In this document: piece after piece, positions 8,750 to 16,656 of the stretch
Layout of the letters: the number at the start of each line of letters is the position of its first letter
Numbering within the stretch: position 1 is the stretch's first letter
Source: JADGQN01 sp035315185
GTDB lineage: Bacteria; Desulfobacterota; Syntrophorhabdia; Syntrophorhabdales; WCHB1-27
NCBI GenBank assembly: GCA_035315185.1
Contig: DATFYE010000113.1
Coordinates: forward strand, 1-64,000
Length of the DNA stretch: 64,000 bases
Direction of reading: 5' to 3'
Made by a program: the position numbers and the translations under genes
Notes under the pieces: generated by a model
Database searches by the model: none
What the model saw: only the letters and a program-made list of their open reading frames with translations
What the model was told of the DNA's origin: nothing

Positions 8750-8789
8750 GATGCTTTGCAGGAGAGCGAAGCTAAGGGAGGATCGAGGC

Positions 8790-9440
8790 ATGAAAGTAAT
8801 CGCATTCAACGGAAGCCCGAGAAAAAAATGGAATACGGCAACGCTGCTGGGAAAAGCCCTTGAAGGAGCCGCGTCAGAGGGAGCCGAAGTAGAGCTCATC
8901 CACCTGTACGATCTTTCCTATAAAGGATGCATAAGCTGCTTCGCTTGCAAGACAAGAGACGGTAAGAGTTACGGCAGATGCGCGGTGAAGGATGACCTGA
9001 CCCCGATCCTGAAAAAAGCTGAAGGAGCCGATGTTCTCTTTTTCGGTTCCCCGATTTATTATGGAACGGCCACCGGAGAGACGAGATCATTTATGGAGCG
9101 CCTGCTGTTTCCCTATTCGACCTATACCGATCCGCCGGGAACGCTCTTTCCTAGAAAGATCCGCACAGGCTTCATTTACACCATGAATGTTACCCAGGAC
9201 ATGATGAAAGAGCGAGGCTTCGATCGCCAGATCGCTTTAACTGAAGAAGCACTGGCAAGGATTTTCGGGGCTTCAGAGTCATTCTTCAGCTTTGATACGT
9301 ATCAGTTTGAGGATTATTCAAAAGTCCTTGCCGTTCGTTTCGATCCCGTAAAAAAAGCAGAGAGAAGAGCGGAAGTGTTTCCGCATGATTGCCAGAAGGC
9401 ATTCGGAATGGGCGTCAGGCTTGCCAAGCAATCCGGATAG
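8790..9440 (+). CDS. NADPH-dependent FMN reductase/iron-sulfur flavoprotein
   Basis: 217 aa from ATG 8790, preceded by AAGGGAGGA. The flavodoxin-like FMN loop is FNGSPRKKWNTATLL (residues 5-19) and the second FMN contact is FGSPIYYGTATGE near residue 85. The Cys set GCISCFACK...GRC near residues 46-66 is the spacing seen in iron-sulfur flavoproteins and in related FMN reductases that only use part of it. It probably moves electrons between NAD(P)H or ferredoxin and an unknown acceptor. It follows the CoA ligase closely and may share its transcript. Confidence 0.8.
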   Translation: MKVIAFNGSPRKKWNTATLLGKALEGAASEGAEVELIHLYDLSYKGCISCFACKTRDGKSYGRCAVKDDLTPILKKAEGADVLFFGSPIYYGTATGETRSFMERLLFPYSTYTDPPGTLFPRKIRTGFIYTMNVTQDMMKERGFDRQIALTEEALARIFGASESFFSFDTYQFEDYSKVLAVRFDPVKKAERRAEVFPHDCQKAFGMGVRLAKQSG

Positions 9441-9592
9441 TGGAAAGACCGCTCTACGTGCGGGCACCCTTAGAAAAATTGCCTATCGGAATTTCCGAAG
9501 GGGTGTTATGATGGGAGGAAATCGGGATCGCGCAGAAATGGCAAGTGTAAGACAAGAATCCCGTCACATCAGCATAAGAGGAGGAGGGGAAC

Positions 9593-10465
9593 ATGCCGGA
9601 CAGAACGATAGACGTCAGTGAATTGAAATTCCCGAAGCCACGCAATCTTGGAATAATCATTGTGGTCCTCATCATCGTTATCATCGGTTGGGGCACCTTT
9701 GTCATCATCCCGGCGGGCCACAGGGGCGTTATCCTCTTCTGGGGGAGTGTGGAGAAGCGCATCATGGGGGAGGGGCTCAATTTCAAGGTGCCCATTGCGG
9801 AAAGCGTCATCAAGGTCGATGTCAAGGTGCAACCCCATCCGTTCAAACAGATTGATGCCTCTTCAAAAGAATACCAGATGGTGAACATGACGGGCATGAT
9901 GAACTTCCATATCGATCCGTCTTATGTCAATGACCTCTACCAGAAGGTGGGGCTCGATTTTGCGGACAAGGTGATTGACCCGGCCTTCAACGACTTCGTC
10001 AAAGAGGTTGTGCCGACGTATCCTATCGGGGAAATTCTTCCTAAGAGAGAAGAGATCCGGAAAAGGGCAATGACAAAACTGGGAGATAACCTGTCGAGGT
10101 ATCACATCATCGTTGATGACATCTATTTTGCCAACATCCGATTCTCCGCCGGTTACGAAGGAGCCGTCGAGGCCAAGCAGGTGGCTCAGCAGCAGGTGGA
10201 GACCCAGAAACAGGTCCTGGCGCAGCGCGAGATCGAAGCCCAGCAAAAGGTTGCCACGGCAAAAGGAGAGGCTGAATCGATTCTCGTGGTGGCTCAGGGA
10301 CAGGCCAAAGCGAATGATGCCCTGTCACGGTCGATCAGCCCGATTCTTGTTCAGTACAAAGGTATCGAGAAATGGAACGGGATCTTGCCTCAGGTCTCCG
10401 GAGGGGCTGTGCCCTTCATCGACGTGAGCAAGTTAGGCAGTGCCGCAGGCGGCAAGGAAAAGTAA
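9593..10465 (+). CDS. SPFH/band-7 (prohibitin-like) membrane protein
   Basis: 290 aa with a single N-terminal membrane anchor (about residues 20-42), then a band-7 domain opening with the typical IPAGHRGVILFWGSVE, and a C-terminal coiled coil rich in Gln, Glu and Ala (residues about 190-240). This is the prohibitin/HflK-C layout; such proteins form large membrane rings that organise lipids and control proteases such as FtsH. No protease partner is adjacent. Ribosome site GAGGAGGGG. Convergent with the large cytochrome gene. Confidence 0.85.
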   Translation: MPDRTIDVSELKFPKPRNLGIIIVVLIIVIIGWGTFVIIPAGHRGVILFWGSVEKRIMGEGLNFKVPIAESVIKVDVKVQPHPFKQIDASSKEYQMVNMTGMMNFHIDPSYVNDLYQKVGLDFADKVIDPAFNDFVKEVVPTYPIGEILPKREEIRKRAMTKLGDNLSRYHIIVDDIYFANIRFSAGYEGAVEAKQVAQQQVETQKQVLAQREIEAQQKVATAKGEAESILVVAQGQAKANDALSRSISPILVQYKGIEKWNGILPQVSGGAVPFIDVSKLGSAAGGKEK

Positions 10466-10506
10466 AAAACAGGTAGGAACAAAAGAAGGCAGAGGAAAGA
10501 GCTGTC

Positions 10507-12651
10507 TTATTTTTTTCCTGCTTCACTCTGCGGGGCTGGAAGGAATATTTCTTTCCCGGCCTTTTTCGTTTTTATCATCTCGTCCAGAGCCTGTACGTCG
10601 CGGCTCATCTTGGCTACGATCGCTTCTCCGTACTGCGGATTGTGCGCCCAGTTGCCCTGCAGTATGAAGGTGAGTTCCTGGCTTATTTCGTCGTAGCGCG
10701 CCCTCAGCGGTACGGAGTGTCTTCCCTCTTTGGTCTCGATCAGGGCAATCTCTTTTTGGAAGCCTGCCAGCACGGGTCCATATTTTGACGAGACATTCTT
10801 ATTTTGAACAGACCATTCCTGGACCAGGTTTGCCTGCTCTTTCTTATGGCACGCGGCGCAATTGTTTCTGATGGTTGCAACAGTCTCCTTCTTACCCTGT
10901 TTTACATCCTTGTGGCATTGCTCGCAGCTGACTTTACCAAACATCGAGTCTTTGATTTCTTTGAGTCCTTTTACGCCCGCGCCCCGATACATGCTCTCCT
11001 GGGCCCTGTGACAATCCTTACAGGAGACCTTTCCCATGCCTTCGCCGTGGTGGCAGCTTGAGCACTCCTTGAGGGTCGTCTTGCCGTGTTCGGCATAGGC
11101 GCTGTGACACTTCAGACACGATTCCTCGCCCTCCACGTGGATTTCATGAAGGAAGTTGACGCTGCCGAAGGGAACCTTCTTGTCCAGAATCTCGCCGTGG
11201 CAGATCTGCGTGCAAGATAATTTGAAAGGAGTTGGCTTAAAGGAGGTTTCGCCTTTCATCTTTGCCTTCGTTTCCTGAAGCGCATTTTTCGTTGCGTTCA
11301 CAATGCGCATGCTGTAGACGATGTTATGCACCCCGTTTCCGTTTGTAAGGAAATTGTAGTTAAAGAGAGCGTCGTCCAGCACCTTCTTTGTAGCAGGGCT
11401 AACGTTGCCCTGTCCAGCATTGCTCTTGATCTCGTTAATCTCTCTCATCAGGTCTTGCTGGCTGTCCTTTACGAGTTTCTGCCACCGGTCTATCATGCCG
11501 TCCGTGATGTCACCATGGCAATCCTTGCAGCCTGCACGCAGGGCCTTTCGGTCCAGATGCTTCCCGTGACAGACATCACAATCCATATTTATGACCGCCA
11601 TCCTGTTAGGCTGGTCATCCACGAGACGCGCTCCCTTACCCAGGTACATGTTGATCTTCGCCATGTGGACACCTGCCGGATGACAATCTGAGCATGCATC
11701 GGCCGCCTGCCCCTTGTAGTGCAGTCCAACGATCTGGTGTTTGATGGCCGAGTGGCAAGTGAAACATTCCACCTTGTGGTCGGTCACGTGATTCCTGTGG
11801 AGAAACTCGGGAGTGTATGTAGCTGTCAATATCTCGCGCTTGTTGTGACACTGGAGACACGCAAACTCCGGCACGTGTCCATCGCCCGATACCACCGTGG
11901 TGTGACACTGCTCACACTTGATGCCTCTGGCAATGTAAGTCTTGTGGTTAAAGACGAAGTTCGGGCTCACTTGAATGTCGCCCCGGGCTTCGAAGTGGCA
12001 AGAGCCGCAGCCCGTTATGTACTCCTTCTGCCCCTTCGTCTTGTAAAAGTGGCAGATGAAGCACTCCACGTCCGTGACGATCATGTGGGCGCCTTGCACA
12101 ATCTGGGAGTGACAGGTCGTGCAACGAAGCTGCTTCTGTCGCCGCATCTGTTCGATGTGCTCAGGGTGGTTAAAAACGACGTTCTTAAAAACTACCGGCG
12201 TTCTTAAATCCTGCCGCTTGTGGCATCCGCTCTGCAGGCAGCTTGCATCATCAATCTCGGCATGAGGCTTGGTGGGACCTTTGCCGGTAATGAAGTAGGC
12301 CAGCGAGAGCTGACCATCTCTCCATTTACCCTTGAGGTGGTTTGAGAATCCAGGCTTGTAATGGCATTCAATGCAGGCGACTTTCCTGTGGGTGGATGCC
12401 TTCCAGGAATCAACATAGACCTTCATGTTGTGACAAACACCGCAGAAAGCCGGGGTCTCAGAAAGCTTGAAAGCGGTTACAACAAGGATAGCGACACAGA
12501 CAAGCACAAAGGCAGCGAAGACTACAATGCCCTTCTTGTGCCTGGCGGTTCCCTTTTTAGATTCGCGCCAGAAGTCTCGCAGGAAGTCCCGGACCAGATG
12601 GTAGAGTTTACCAAATGTCCCCAGTTCCTTCTCTTTTTGCGCCTCTACCAT
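10507..12651 (-). CDS. NapC/NirT-anchored multiheme cytochrome (18 motifs)
   Basis: 714 aa. A cytosolic N-tail, one membrane helix (about residues 41-61) and FCGVCHNM followed by CIECH place its N-terminus in the NapC/NirT quinol-oxidase family. I count sixteen CXXCH motifs plus two unusual ones, CLQSGCH (CX4CH) near the N-terminal third and CTQICH (CX3CH) near the middle, so up to 18 hemes. Repeated 'CHS...H' spacing suggests a heme wire. It likely takes electrons from menaquinol and passes them across the periplasm. The last ~90 residues have no hemes. It lies just downstream of the atp F0 genes on the same strand. Confidence 0.85.
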   Translation of the reverse strand: MVEAQKEKELGTFGKLYHLVRDFLRDFWRESKKGTARHKKGIVVFAAFVLVCVAILVVTAFKLSETPAFCGVCHNMKVYVDSWKASTHRKVACIECHYKPGFSNHLKGKWRDGQLSLAYFITGKGPTKPHAEIDDASCLQSGCHKRQDLRTPVVFKNVVFNHPEHIEQMRRQKQLRCTTCHSQIVQGAHMIVTDVECFICHFYKTKGQKEYITGCGSCHFEARGDIQVSPNFVFNHKTYIARGIKCEQCHTTVVSGDGHVPEFACLQCHNKREILTATYTPEFLHRNHVTDHKVECFTCHSAIKHQIVGLHYKGQAADACSDCHPAGVHMAKINMYLGKGARLVDDQPNRMAVINMDCDVCHGKHLDRKALRAGCKDCHGDITDGMIDRWQKLVKDSQQDLMREINEIKSNAGQGNVSPATKKVLDDALFNYNFLTNGNGVHNIVYSMRIVNATKNALQETKAKMKGETSFKPTPFKLSCTQICHGEILDKKVPFGSVNFLHEIHVEGEESCLKCHSAYAEHGKTTLKECSSCHHGEGMGKVSCKDCHRAQESMYRGAGVKGLKEIKDSMFGKVSCEQCHKDVKQGKKETVATIRNNCAACHKKEQANLVQEWSVQNKNVSSKYGPVLAGFQKEIALIETKEGRHSVPLRARYDEISQELTFILQGNWAHNPQYGEAIVAKMSRDVQALDEMIKTKKAGKEIFLPAPQSEAGKK

Positions 12652-12727
12652 CGGTCCTGTTCACCAAGGGCAGAACCCCGCCCGTGGTCTTTCATGGTCT
12701 GCCTCTGCCCTGTTTCTAAGCTGGGTA

Positions 12728-13054
12728 CTAAAGCTTTAAAAAGAGCATCAAAGAGACTACGAGGGAATAAATGACCAGAGACTCGATCATCGCGAGACCG
12801 ATGATCATTGGAGTCAGAATCTTCCCTGACGCACCGGGATTCCTGCCGATACCCTCCAGCGCGGCCGCGACTGCTTTGCCCTGACCGAGCGCTCCACCAA
12901 AAGCCGCGATCCCGATGCCGATGCCCGATGCAAGCGCGATCATCGCTTTCACCTGTGAATCGAGGCCTTTCGCTTCCTCGGCAGCCATTGCAACCCCGCA
13001 GAAAAGGACCGTGAAGACACCGAGAAGCATGAGAATTGAGAACAGTTTTTTCAT
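12728..13054 (-). CDS. atpE: ATP synthase F0 subunit c
   Basis: 108 aa from ATG 13054 (GAAGGGGG ribosome site; a GTG at 13063 is in frame but sits on top of that site). Two transmembrane hairpin helices with the RNPGASGK loop. The ion-binding carboxylate is Glu91 in AMIESLVIYSLV, with Gln58 in GQGKA, Ser92 and Tyr96 positioned like the Na+ ligands of known sodium c-rings. A hydrophobic signal-like N-terminal extension of about 24 residues ends in AMA, as in several deltaproteobacterial c subunits. Last gene of atpZ-I-B-E. Confidence 0.95.
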   Translation of the reverse strand: MKKLFSILMLLGVFTVLFCGVAMAAEEAKGLDSQVKAMIALASGIGIGIAAFGGALGQGKAVAAALEGIGRNPGASGKILTPMIIGLAMIESLVIYSLVVSLMLFLKL

Positions 13055-13084
13055 CCAGTTCACCCCCTTCTATATAGTCAAAGT

Positions 13085-13783
13085 TTAGTGTTCCTCGTAA
13101 GCAATTGCCCCGGAGAAATATGCCATGGACAATAGTATAAACACAAAGGTCTGGACAAACGCAACAAAAAGACCCAGGAACATAACCACCAGGGGCACGA
13201 GAAAAGGAACGAGCATGAAAAATATACCCGTGACCAGGTGGTCTCCCGTTATGTTGCCAAAAAGCCTGAGCCCCAGAGAGAGCGGTCTCGCCAGGTGGCC
13301 GATTAGCTCGATCGGCACAAAAAGTATGGCAAGCCACCAGAACGGCCCCACAAACTGCTTAAGATACTTGATGCCGTGCTCCCTCACACCATAGACGTGC
13401 GTCAGCACAAAGACCGTCAATGAACAGGCGAAGGTCGTATTCACGTTGTTGGTTGCAGGCACAAAACCGGGCACGACACCGGAGAGATTGTTGAAGAGGA
13501 TGAACAGGGCGAGGGTACCTATGATCAGCATGAACTCGGGCCCCCGCGCGCCCATGGTACTCTCGACAAGGCCCGAAAGAATCTCCACGACAACCTCAAC
13601 AAAGGTCTTCGCGGTCAACTTGGCTTCAGGCACCATGTCGTCCTGGGTCTTCCTGATGCGCCGATAGCCGACAATCACAATGACAAGAATTATGATCGAG
13701 ATGATGATGGCGTTGGACACGTGGGAAGGCAGGTGTGAAAGGCCGGGAATAAGCTGTGCCCAGGAAAACTCTTCATGCTCCAT
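13085..13783 (-). CDS. atpB: ATP synthase F0 subunit a
   Basis: 232 aa from ATG 13783, which has AAAGGAG nine bases ahead; an in-frame ATG at 13801 is less likely. The key stator arginine region is present in LARPLSLGLRLFGNITGDHLV, with the usual following membrane helices. It forms the ion half-channels next to the c-ring in the inner membrane. Its 5' end overlaps the stop of the AtpI-like gene by about ten bases. The F1 genes are not in the window, consistent with the split arrangement common in deltaproteobacteria. Confidence 0.95.
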   Translation of the reverse strand: MEHEEFSWAQLIPGLSHLPSHVSNAIIISIIILVIVIVGYRRIRKTQDDMVPEAKLTAKTFVEVVVEILSGLVESTMGARGPEFMLIIGTLALFILFNNLSGVVPGFVPATNNVNTTFACSLTVFVLTHVYGVREHGIKYLKQFVGPFWWLAILFVPIELIGHLARPLSLGLRLFGNITGDHLVTGIFFMLVPFLVPLVVMFLGLFVAFVQTFVFILLSMAYFSGAIAYEEH

Positions 13784-14234
13784 GCTGTTTGCTCCTTTCA
13801 TCCGCAGGCTTCAGAGCGAACGATATGTGGCTTAAAACGATGGAAATAAAGACCGTGGAAAGGCCTATGAGAAAGAATATCACATCAATGTTGCCGTAAA
13901 GGACCACGAGTATAACGGCGGTCACAAGGGCCAGGAACTTGAGGGGCAGCTTGACGATGAGCGCCTTCTTATTGATCTGTTTGATAAGCTGGTTGCCGAC
14001 CTGTTGACTCTCCTGTCCACTGGATTGGGCCGGTCCCACCTGTTGCACTCTTTGAAAAACCCCTTCTATTCCTTTTCTCAGGAACCTAAAATTGAGCGTC
14101 ATGATAGCGCTGCCAACTCCAAAGCTGAAGACGTACCTGAACTCTCTCATGATAATCGTAGCGGCCATGCAACCGATTACCAGAATGATTACGTTGATGC
14201 GTTCGATCTCAGTGAGCATCTCTTCCTGCATCAT
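13773..14234 (-). CDS. atpI: ATP synthase subunit I (AtpI-like)
   Basis: 153-aa membrane protein with four predicted helices in two pairs separated by a polar segment rich in Gln and Ser (about residues 68-88). Position directly upstream of atpB and the topology identify it as the small AtpI-family assembly factor, which helps build the c-ring. Overlaps both neighbours: start shares bases with the AtpZ-like stop and its end runs into atpB. Confidence 0.8.
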   Translation of the reverse strand: MMQEEMLTEIERINVIILVIGCMAATIIMREFRYVFSFGVGSAIMTLNFRFLRKGIEGVFQRVQQVGPAQSSGQESQQVGNQLIKQINKKALIVKLPLKFLALVTAVILVVLYGNIDVIFFLIGLSTVFISIVLSHISFALKPADERSKQHGA

Positions 14235-14491
14235 TCGTCATTATCCTTATTCTCGCTTTCTCTCTCAGCCTTCTTCCACGTCCGGTAAAGCGCTTTCATG
14301 CCCGCCACCAGGCCAAAAACCAGAAAAACGAGGGTCAGTATGGGAGCGGTCTTGAAATAACGGTCCAGGTAATAACCCATTCCCAGGCCAATCGCAACGC
14401 AGAGGCCCATCTCCAGGCCCAAACTCCCGTATGTCAGGAACGATGTGAACGCCTCCCTCTTGCTGCTTTCAGGCTTATTGCTTTTTGCCAT
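14231..14491 (-). CDS. AtpZ-like small membrane protein
   Basis: 86 aa with two membrane helices (about residues 20-42 and 48-68) separated by YYLDRYFKTAP, the characteristic 'LD..FGT.P' type turn of the F0F1-ATPase-associated AtpZ/AtpQ family, and a charged C-tail. First gene of the F0 operon; its stop overlaps the AtpI-like start in ATGA fashion. AtpZ proteins form an Mg2+/Ca2+-linked module with AtpI; that role is taken from the family. Confidence 0.8.
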   Translation of the reverse strand: MAKSNKPESSKREAFTSFLTYGSLGLEMGLCVAIGLGMGYYLDRYFKTAPILTLVFLVFGLVAGMKALYRTWKKAERESENKDNDE

Positions 14492-14600
14492 ACTGCTGCC
14501 TGGCCCATTTTATGTAACATAGGGGTCTTCGTTAGTCAACCGATTTCGTTCCCCCGTAACCGGGGGTAAGCCAGGCTGCGCGCTGCTTAGATCATCGGCG

Positions 14601-14858
14601 TTACTTCTTGAGCAGCTTCCGGCTCTCGCCAAAGGGGTAGACCGGGAAGGTCTCGAACGTGAGGAGGTCGAGCCACGCTGATCTGCTCGCGATGAGCCCC
14701 TTTGCGTCCGTATCAACAACGTTGATGGTGCGGCATCCCTGAAGATCAAAAAACTCACAGACAACGTTCACACCCTTAGGCCATTTCCAGCCGGCCCTTC
14801 TCTTTGCCACGCTCTTCTCATCCTCCGGCCTCCACGTGCAAATGTTCATGAAAAACAT
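14601..14858 (-). CDS. DUF3303-like small protein
   Basis: 85 aa starting MFFMNICTWRPEDEKSVAKRR. The short beta-type opening 'MFF(M/L)xIxTWxPE' and the ending pattern resemble DUF3303 proteins, small ferredoxin-like folds of unknown role. A perfect AAAGGAGG ribosome site precedes ATG 14858. No membrane segment. Stands alone between the atp operon and the tRNA gene, read away from the tRNA. Confidence 0.6.
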   Translation of the reverse strand: MFFMNICTWRPEDEKSVAKRRAGWKWPKGVNVVCEFFDLQGCRTINVVDTDAKGLIASRSAWLDLLTFETFPVYPFGESRKLLKK

Positions 14859-14931
14859 ACGCGCCTCCTTTTAGGTGTGTTTTCTCTAATTATAGCAGAC
14901 ATATTGGAATTACAGCAATCTCAGAATTATT

Positions 14932-14961
14932 TTGAATTCCGGGCCTTTCCTGTGCTATAAA
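14932..14961 (+). promoter_or_regulatory. Promoter for tRNA-Lys
   Basis: TTGAAT (14932-14937) and TATAAA (14956-14961) with an 18-base spacer lie immediately ahead of the tRNA gene, giving a start only a few bases before the mature 5' end. Confidence 0.55.
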
Positions 14962-14971
14962 GATTGTTCTT

Positions 14972-15045
14972 GGGCCGTTAGCTCAGTCCGGTAGAGCAGC
15001 TGACTCTTAATCAGGAGGCCGAAGGTTCGAATCCTTCACGGCCCA
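14972..15045 (+). tRNA. tRNA-Lys (anticodon CTT)
   Basis: The acceptor arms GGGCCGT and ACGGCCC pair fully, with A as discriminator. The anticodon arm is CTGA-CTCTTAA-TCAG, which gives anticodon CTT (lysine). The T arm carries GGTTCGAATCC. The 3' CCA is not encoded. An intrinsic terminator follows about 20 bases later. The tRNA marks the left border of a region of accessory genes, so it may have served as an integration site, although no integrase is seen. Confidence 0.95.
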
Positions 15046-15065
15046 CTCTTGAAACGCAAGGATTT

Positions 15066-15094
15066 ACGGGCTTTTCGGCCCGTTTTCTGTTTTT
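15066..15094 (+). terminator. Intrinsic terminator after tRNA-Lys
   Basis: ACGGGC-TTTTCG-GCCCGT stem-loop followed by TTTTCTGTTTTT. Position right after the tRNA and the T tract make this a good rho-independent terminator. Confidence 0.8.
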
Positions 15095-15189
15095 ACCCCC
15101 GTTGAGCAAAATAGGGCAAAATAGGGAATTCCAACACCGTTTTGCAGGCAAAATGCAGGCACTTTTTCCGAGCATTTTTCCTTATGAGA

Positions 15190-15360
15190 GTAAGGCTTTT
15201 CGGAAAGAGTCTCAACACGGTTATTCCGGATTGATGAAAATATGGTGGAGTAAGATCCAAAACACTTGAGGGAGGCCGAATTTGATCAACTGGAATTCTG
15301 GCCAGGTCTCGATTGATTACCAAAGCCTTTTTCTCCTCCTGGATCTTTGAAAAAGTAGTC
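15190..15360 (+). pseudogene. Decayed gene remnant, sister of 20,100-20,318
   Basis: Plus-strand DNA here matches the copy at 20,100-20,318, most clearly around TCGATTGATTA(C/T)CAAAG. In that stretch differences are largely synonymous in the frame reading SIDYQS, but this copy carries an extra base just before it and so is frameshifted. It appears to be a decaying coding sequence of unknown family. The minus-strand open frame across it (15,093-15,431) has no ribosome site and is in a different frame from its sister copy, so I do not call it. Confidence 0.35.
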
Positions 15361-15511
15361 CCGGCATACAGAAGTCTCTCCCCAGAATTTATATACAAAC
15401 GATTTTCTCTAACATAGTCCTCTCCTTCCATAAAGATCTGGCGTTAACCATCTTGCGGAGGAAAAGCTCATAACACTTCCCCTTCCCTGTTTACCCTCAT
15501 ATACAATCTTC

Positions 15512-15539
15512 GTGACTCCATCCTTGACCTTGCTACAAT
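15512..15539 (+). promoter_or_regulatory. Promoter of small gene 15,581
   Basis: GTGACT (15,512-15,517) and TACAAT (15,534-15,539) with 16 bases between. The same spacing and flanks (AATCTTC.TGACT ... TGCTACAATTG.TG, then GGCAGGTTA) recur ahead of the paralogue at 32,991, so the element is conserved by duplication. Confidence 0.6.
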
Positions 15540-15580
15540 TGGTGCTTATAGGCAGGTTAAGGCATACAAGGGGGATCTGT

Positions 15581-15802
15581 ATGGGCCAGCCAGATGAGCA
15601 ATCCATCGGACAGTTGGGAATCGGCCACATAGCATCCCTGTTGGGCGTCAGCGTTGATAGCCTCCCTGGTGATAGAAGACAGCTCGAAACCTTGGCGGAG
15701 CTCACAGAGGCGCTCCTTGAGAAGAACGGAGAGGAGTGGTTAGGGCAAAATGGGGATGTGATTCTGGAGCAATGGGAGACCATGCTGAGGCTGGGGATAT
15801 AG
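15581..15802 (+). CDS. Small protein, paralogue of 32,991-33,212
   Basis: 73 aa with ribosome site AAGGGGGA before ATG 15,581. The core I(A/G)xxASLLGV(S/T)VDSLPGD(R/K)RQ and the ending QWETML.LGI are shared with the 73-aa protein at 32,991 at roughly 60% identity, and the promoters are related too. A helix-rich, acidic, soluble protein without Cys; no family recognised. The conservation between two diverged copies is good evidence that it is coding. Confidence 0.75.
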   Translation: MGQPDEQSIGQLGIGHIASLLGVSVDSLPGDRRQLETLAELTEALLEKNGEEWLGQNGDVILEQWETMLRLGI

Positions 15803-15861
15803 AGCAGGAAGGAAGAAGAGAAGTCAAACCAGTTGAGGATCTTCAAAGGGCAAACGGGCGG

Positions 15862-16059
15862 GTCCCTTCATTGCTTGATAATATATTTAATCCGTTTTTT
15901 ACGACCAAAGAAAAAGCGAGCGGGCCGGGTCTCGCCATATCCAACAAGATCGTCATGCATCACAACGGCCACATCGAGGTTCGAAGCAGGGCTGGCGAAG
16001 GTGCCATCTTTGTAGTATATCTTCCCCTTAACAGCAAGACACTAACTAGAGAGGGGTGA
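15862..16059 (+). pseudogene. Histidine kinase ATPase-domain fragment
   Basis: The frame encodes IFNPFFTTKEKASGPGLAISNKIV followed by HNGHIEVRSRAGEGAIFVVYLPL: the F box, G2 box and C-terminal strand of a HATPase_c domain. The dimerisation domain, phosphoacceptor His, N box and G1 box are all missing, so it cannot be a working kinase. The fragment starts abruptly 60 bases after the small gene and ends five bases before the receiver gene's ATG, its natural partner position. Confidence 0.75.
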
Positions 16060-16061
16060 GC

Positions 16062-16421
16062 ATGAAAACTGCAACAATATTGGTTGTCGATGATGAAGCG
16101 CATATCCGCCTCCTCTTCAAGGAGGAACTTGAGGACGAAGGGTACGCAGTTGATCTCGCCTCTAACGGCCTCGAAGCTCTCGAAAAACTGAAGCGCTCTG
16201 TCTACAGCGTGATCGTGCTGGATATCAAGATGCCGGGGATGGATGGCATTCAGACGCTCGCTGAGATCAAAAAGATCAACAAGGATCAGCCTGTAATTCT
16301 TTGTTCAGCTTACGGCGAGTTCAAGCAGAACTTTGCCAGTTGGATGTGTGATGGATACATTGTGAAGTCCGCCGATACAGGCGAGCTGAAAGAGATGATA
16401 AAAAGGGTCTCTGGGGCGTAG
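16062..16421 (+). CDS. Stand-alone response regulator receiver
   Basis: 119 aa comprising one receiver domain only. Acidic pair Asp10-Asp11, phosphoacceptor Asp54 in VIVLDIKMPGMDG, Ser in ILCSAYG and Lys in YIVKS are all present, so phosphorylation should work. There is no output domain. ATG 16,062 has GAGAGGGG upstream (an in-frame GTG lies two codons earlier). Its former kinase is reduced to the fragment just upstream; a remote kinase would have to drive it. Confidence 0.85.
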   Translation: MKTATILVVDDEAHIRLLFKEELEDEGYAVDLASNGLEALEKLKRSVYSVIVLDIKMPGMDGIQTLAEIKKINKDQPVILCSAYGEFKQNFASWMCDGYIVKSADTGELKEMIKRVSGA

Positions 16422-16422
16422 C

Positions 16423-16566
16423 ATGAAAACGCTCAGGAAGCCCTCATTCCGGCGGGTGGCTTCGGCACGAGGCCGCTTTCGGCGACAAAGGCTGTGCGAA
16501 AGAGCTGTATTCTGCACTGCGTGTGACTATTATACGGTGTTCAGGGCGCAGGATGGGAAGAACTGA
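16423..16566 (+). CDS. 47-aa Cys-containing small protein
   Basis: A short open frame beginning one base after the receiver stop, so probably translated by re-initiation. It is Arg/Lys-rich at the N-terminus and contains AVFCTACDYYTVFRA. The AV(F/Y)CTAC core also occurs in the remnant at 18,498 and in the zinc-ribbon frame at 25,202. It may be a minimal zinc-ribbon protein. No independent ribosome site. Confidence 0.4.
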   Translation: MKTLRKPSFRRVASARGRFRRQRLCERAVFCTACDYYTVFRAQDGKN

Positions 16567-16621
16567 GTGCACCTGAGGCGTGGGAAGCACGGGTAGTGGG
16601 TCAGTTTGAATTTCTTCCGTC

Positions 16622-16650
16622 TTGCCATGCTTAAGCGCTCATGCTATACT
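16622..16650 (+). promoter_or_regulatory. Promoter for a likely leaderless gene
   Basis: TTGCCA (16,622-16,627) and TATACT (16,645-16,650) with a 17-base spacer. The ATG of the next gene is at 16,657, right where transcription should start, so the mRNA would be leaderless. Confidence 0.65.
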
Positions 16651-16656
16651 CGAGGT

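Noticed and set aside
15093..15431. 112-aa minus-strand frame after the tRNA terminator
   Set aside because: No ribosome site, ends in the tRNA terminator region, and the aligned copy near 20.2 kb keeps a plus-strand frame rather than this one.
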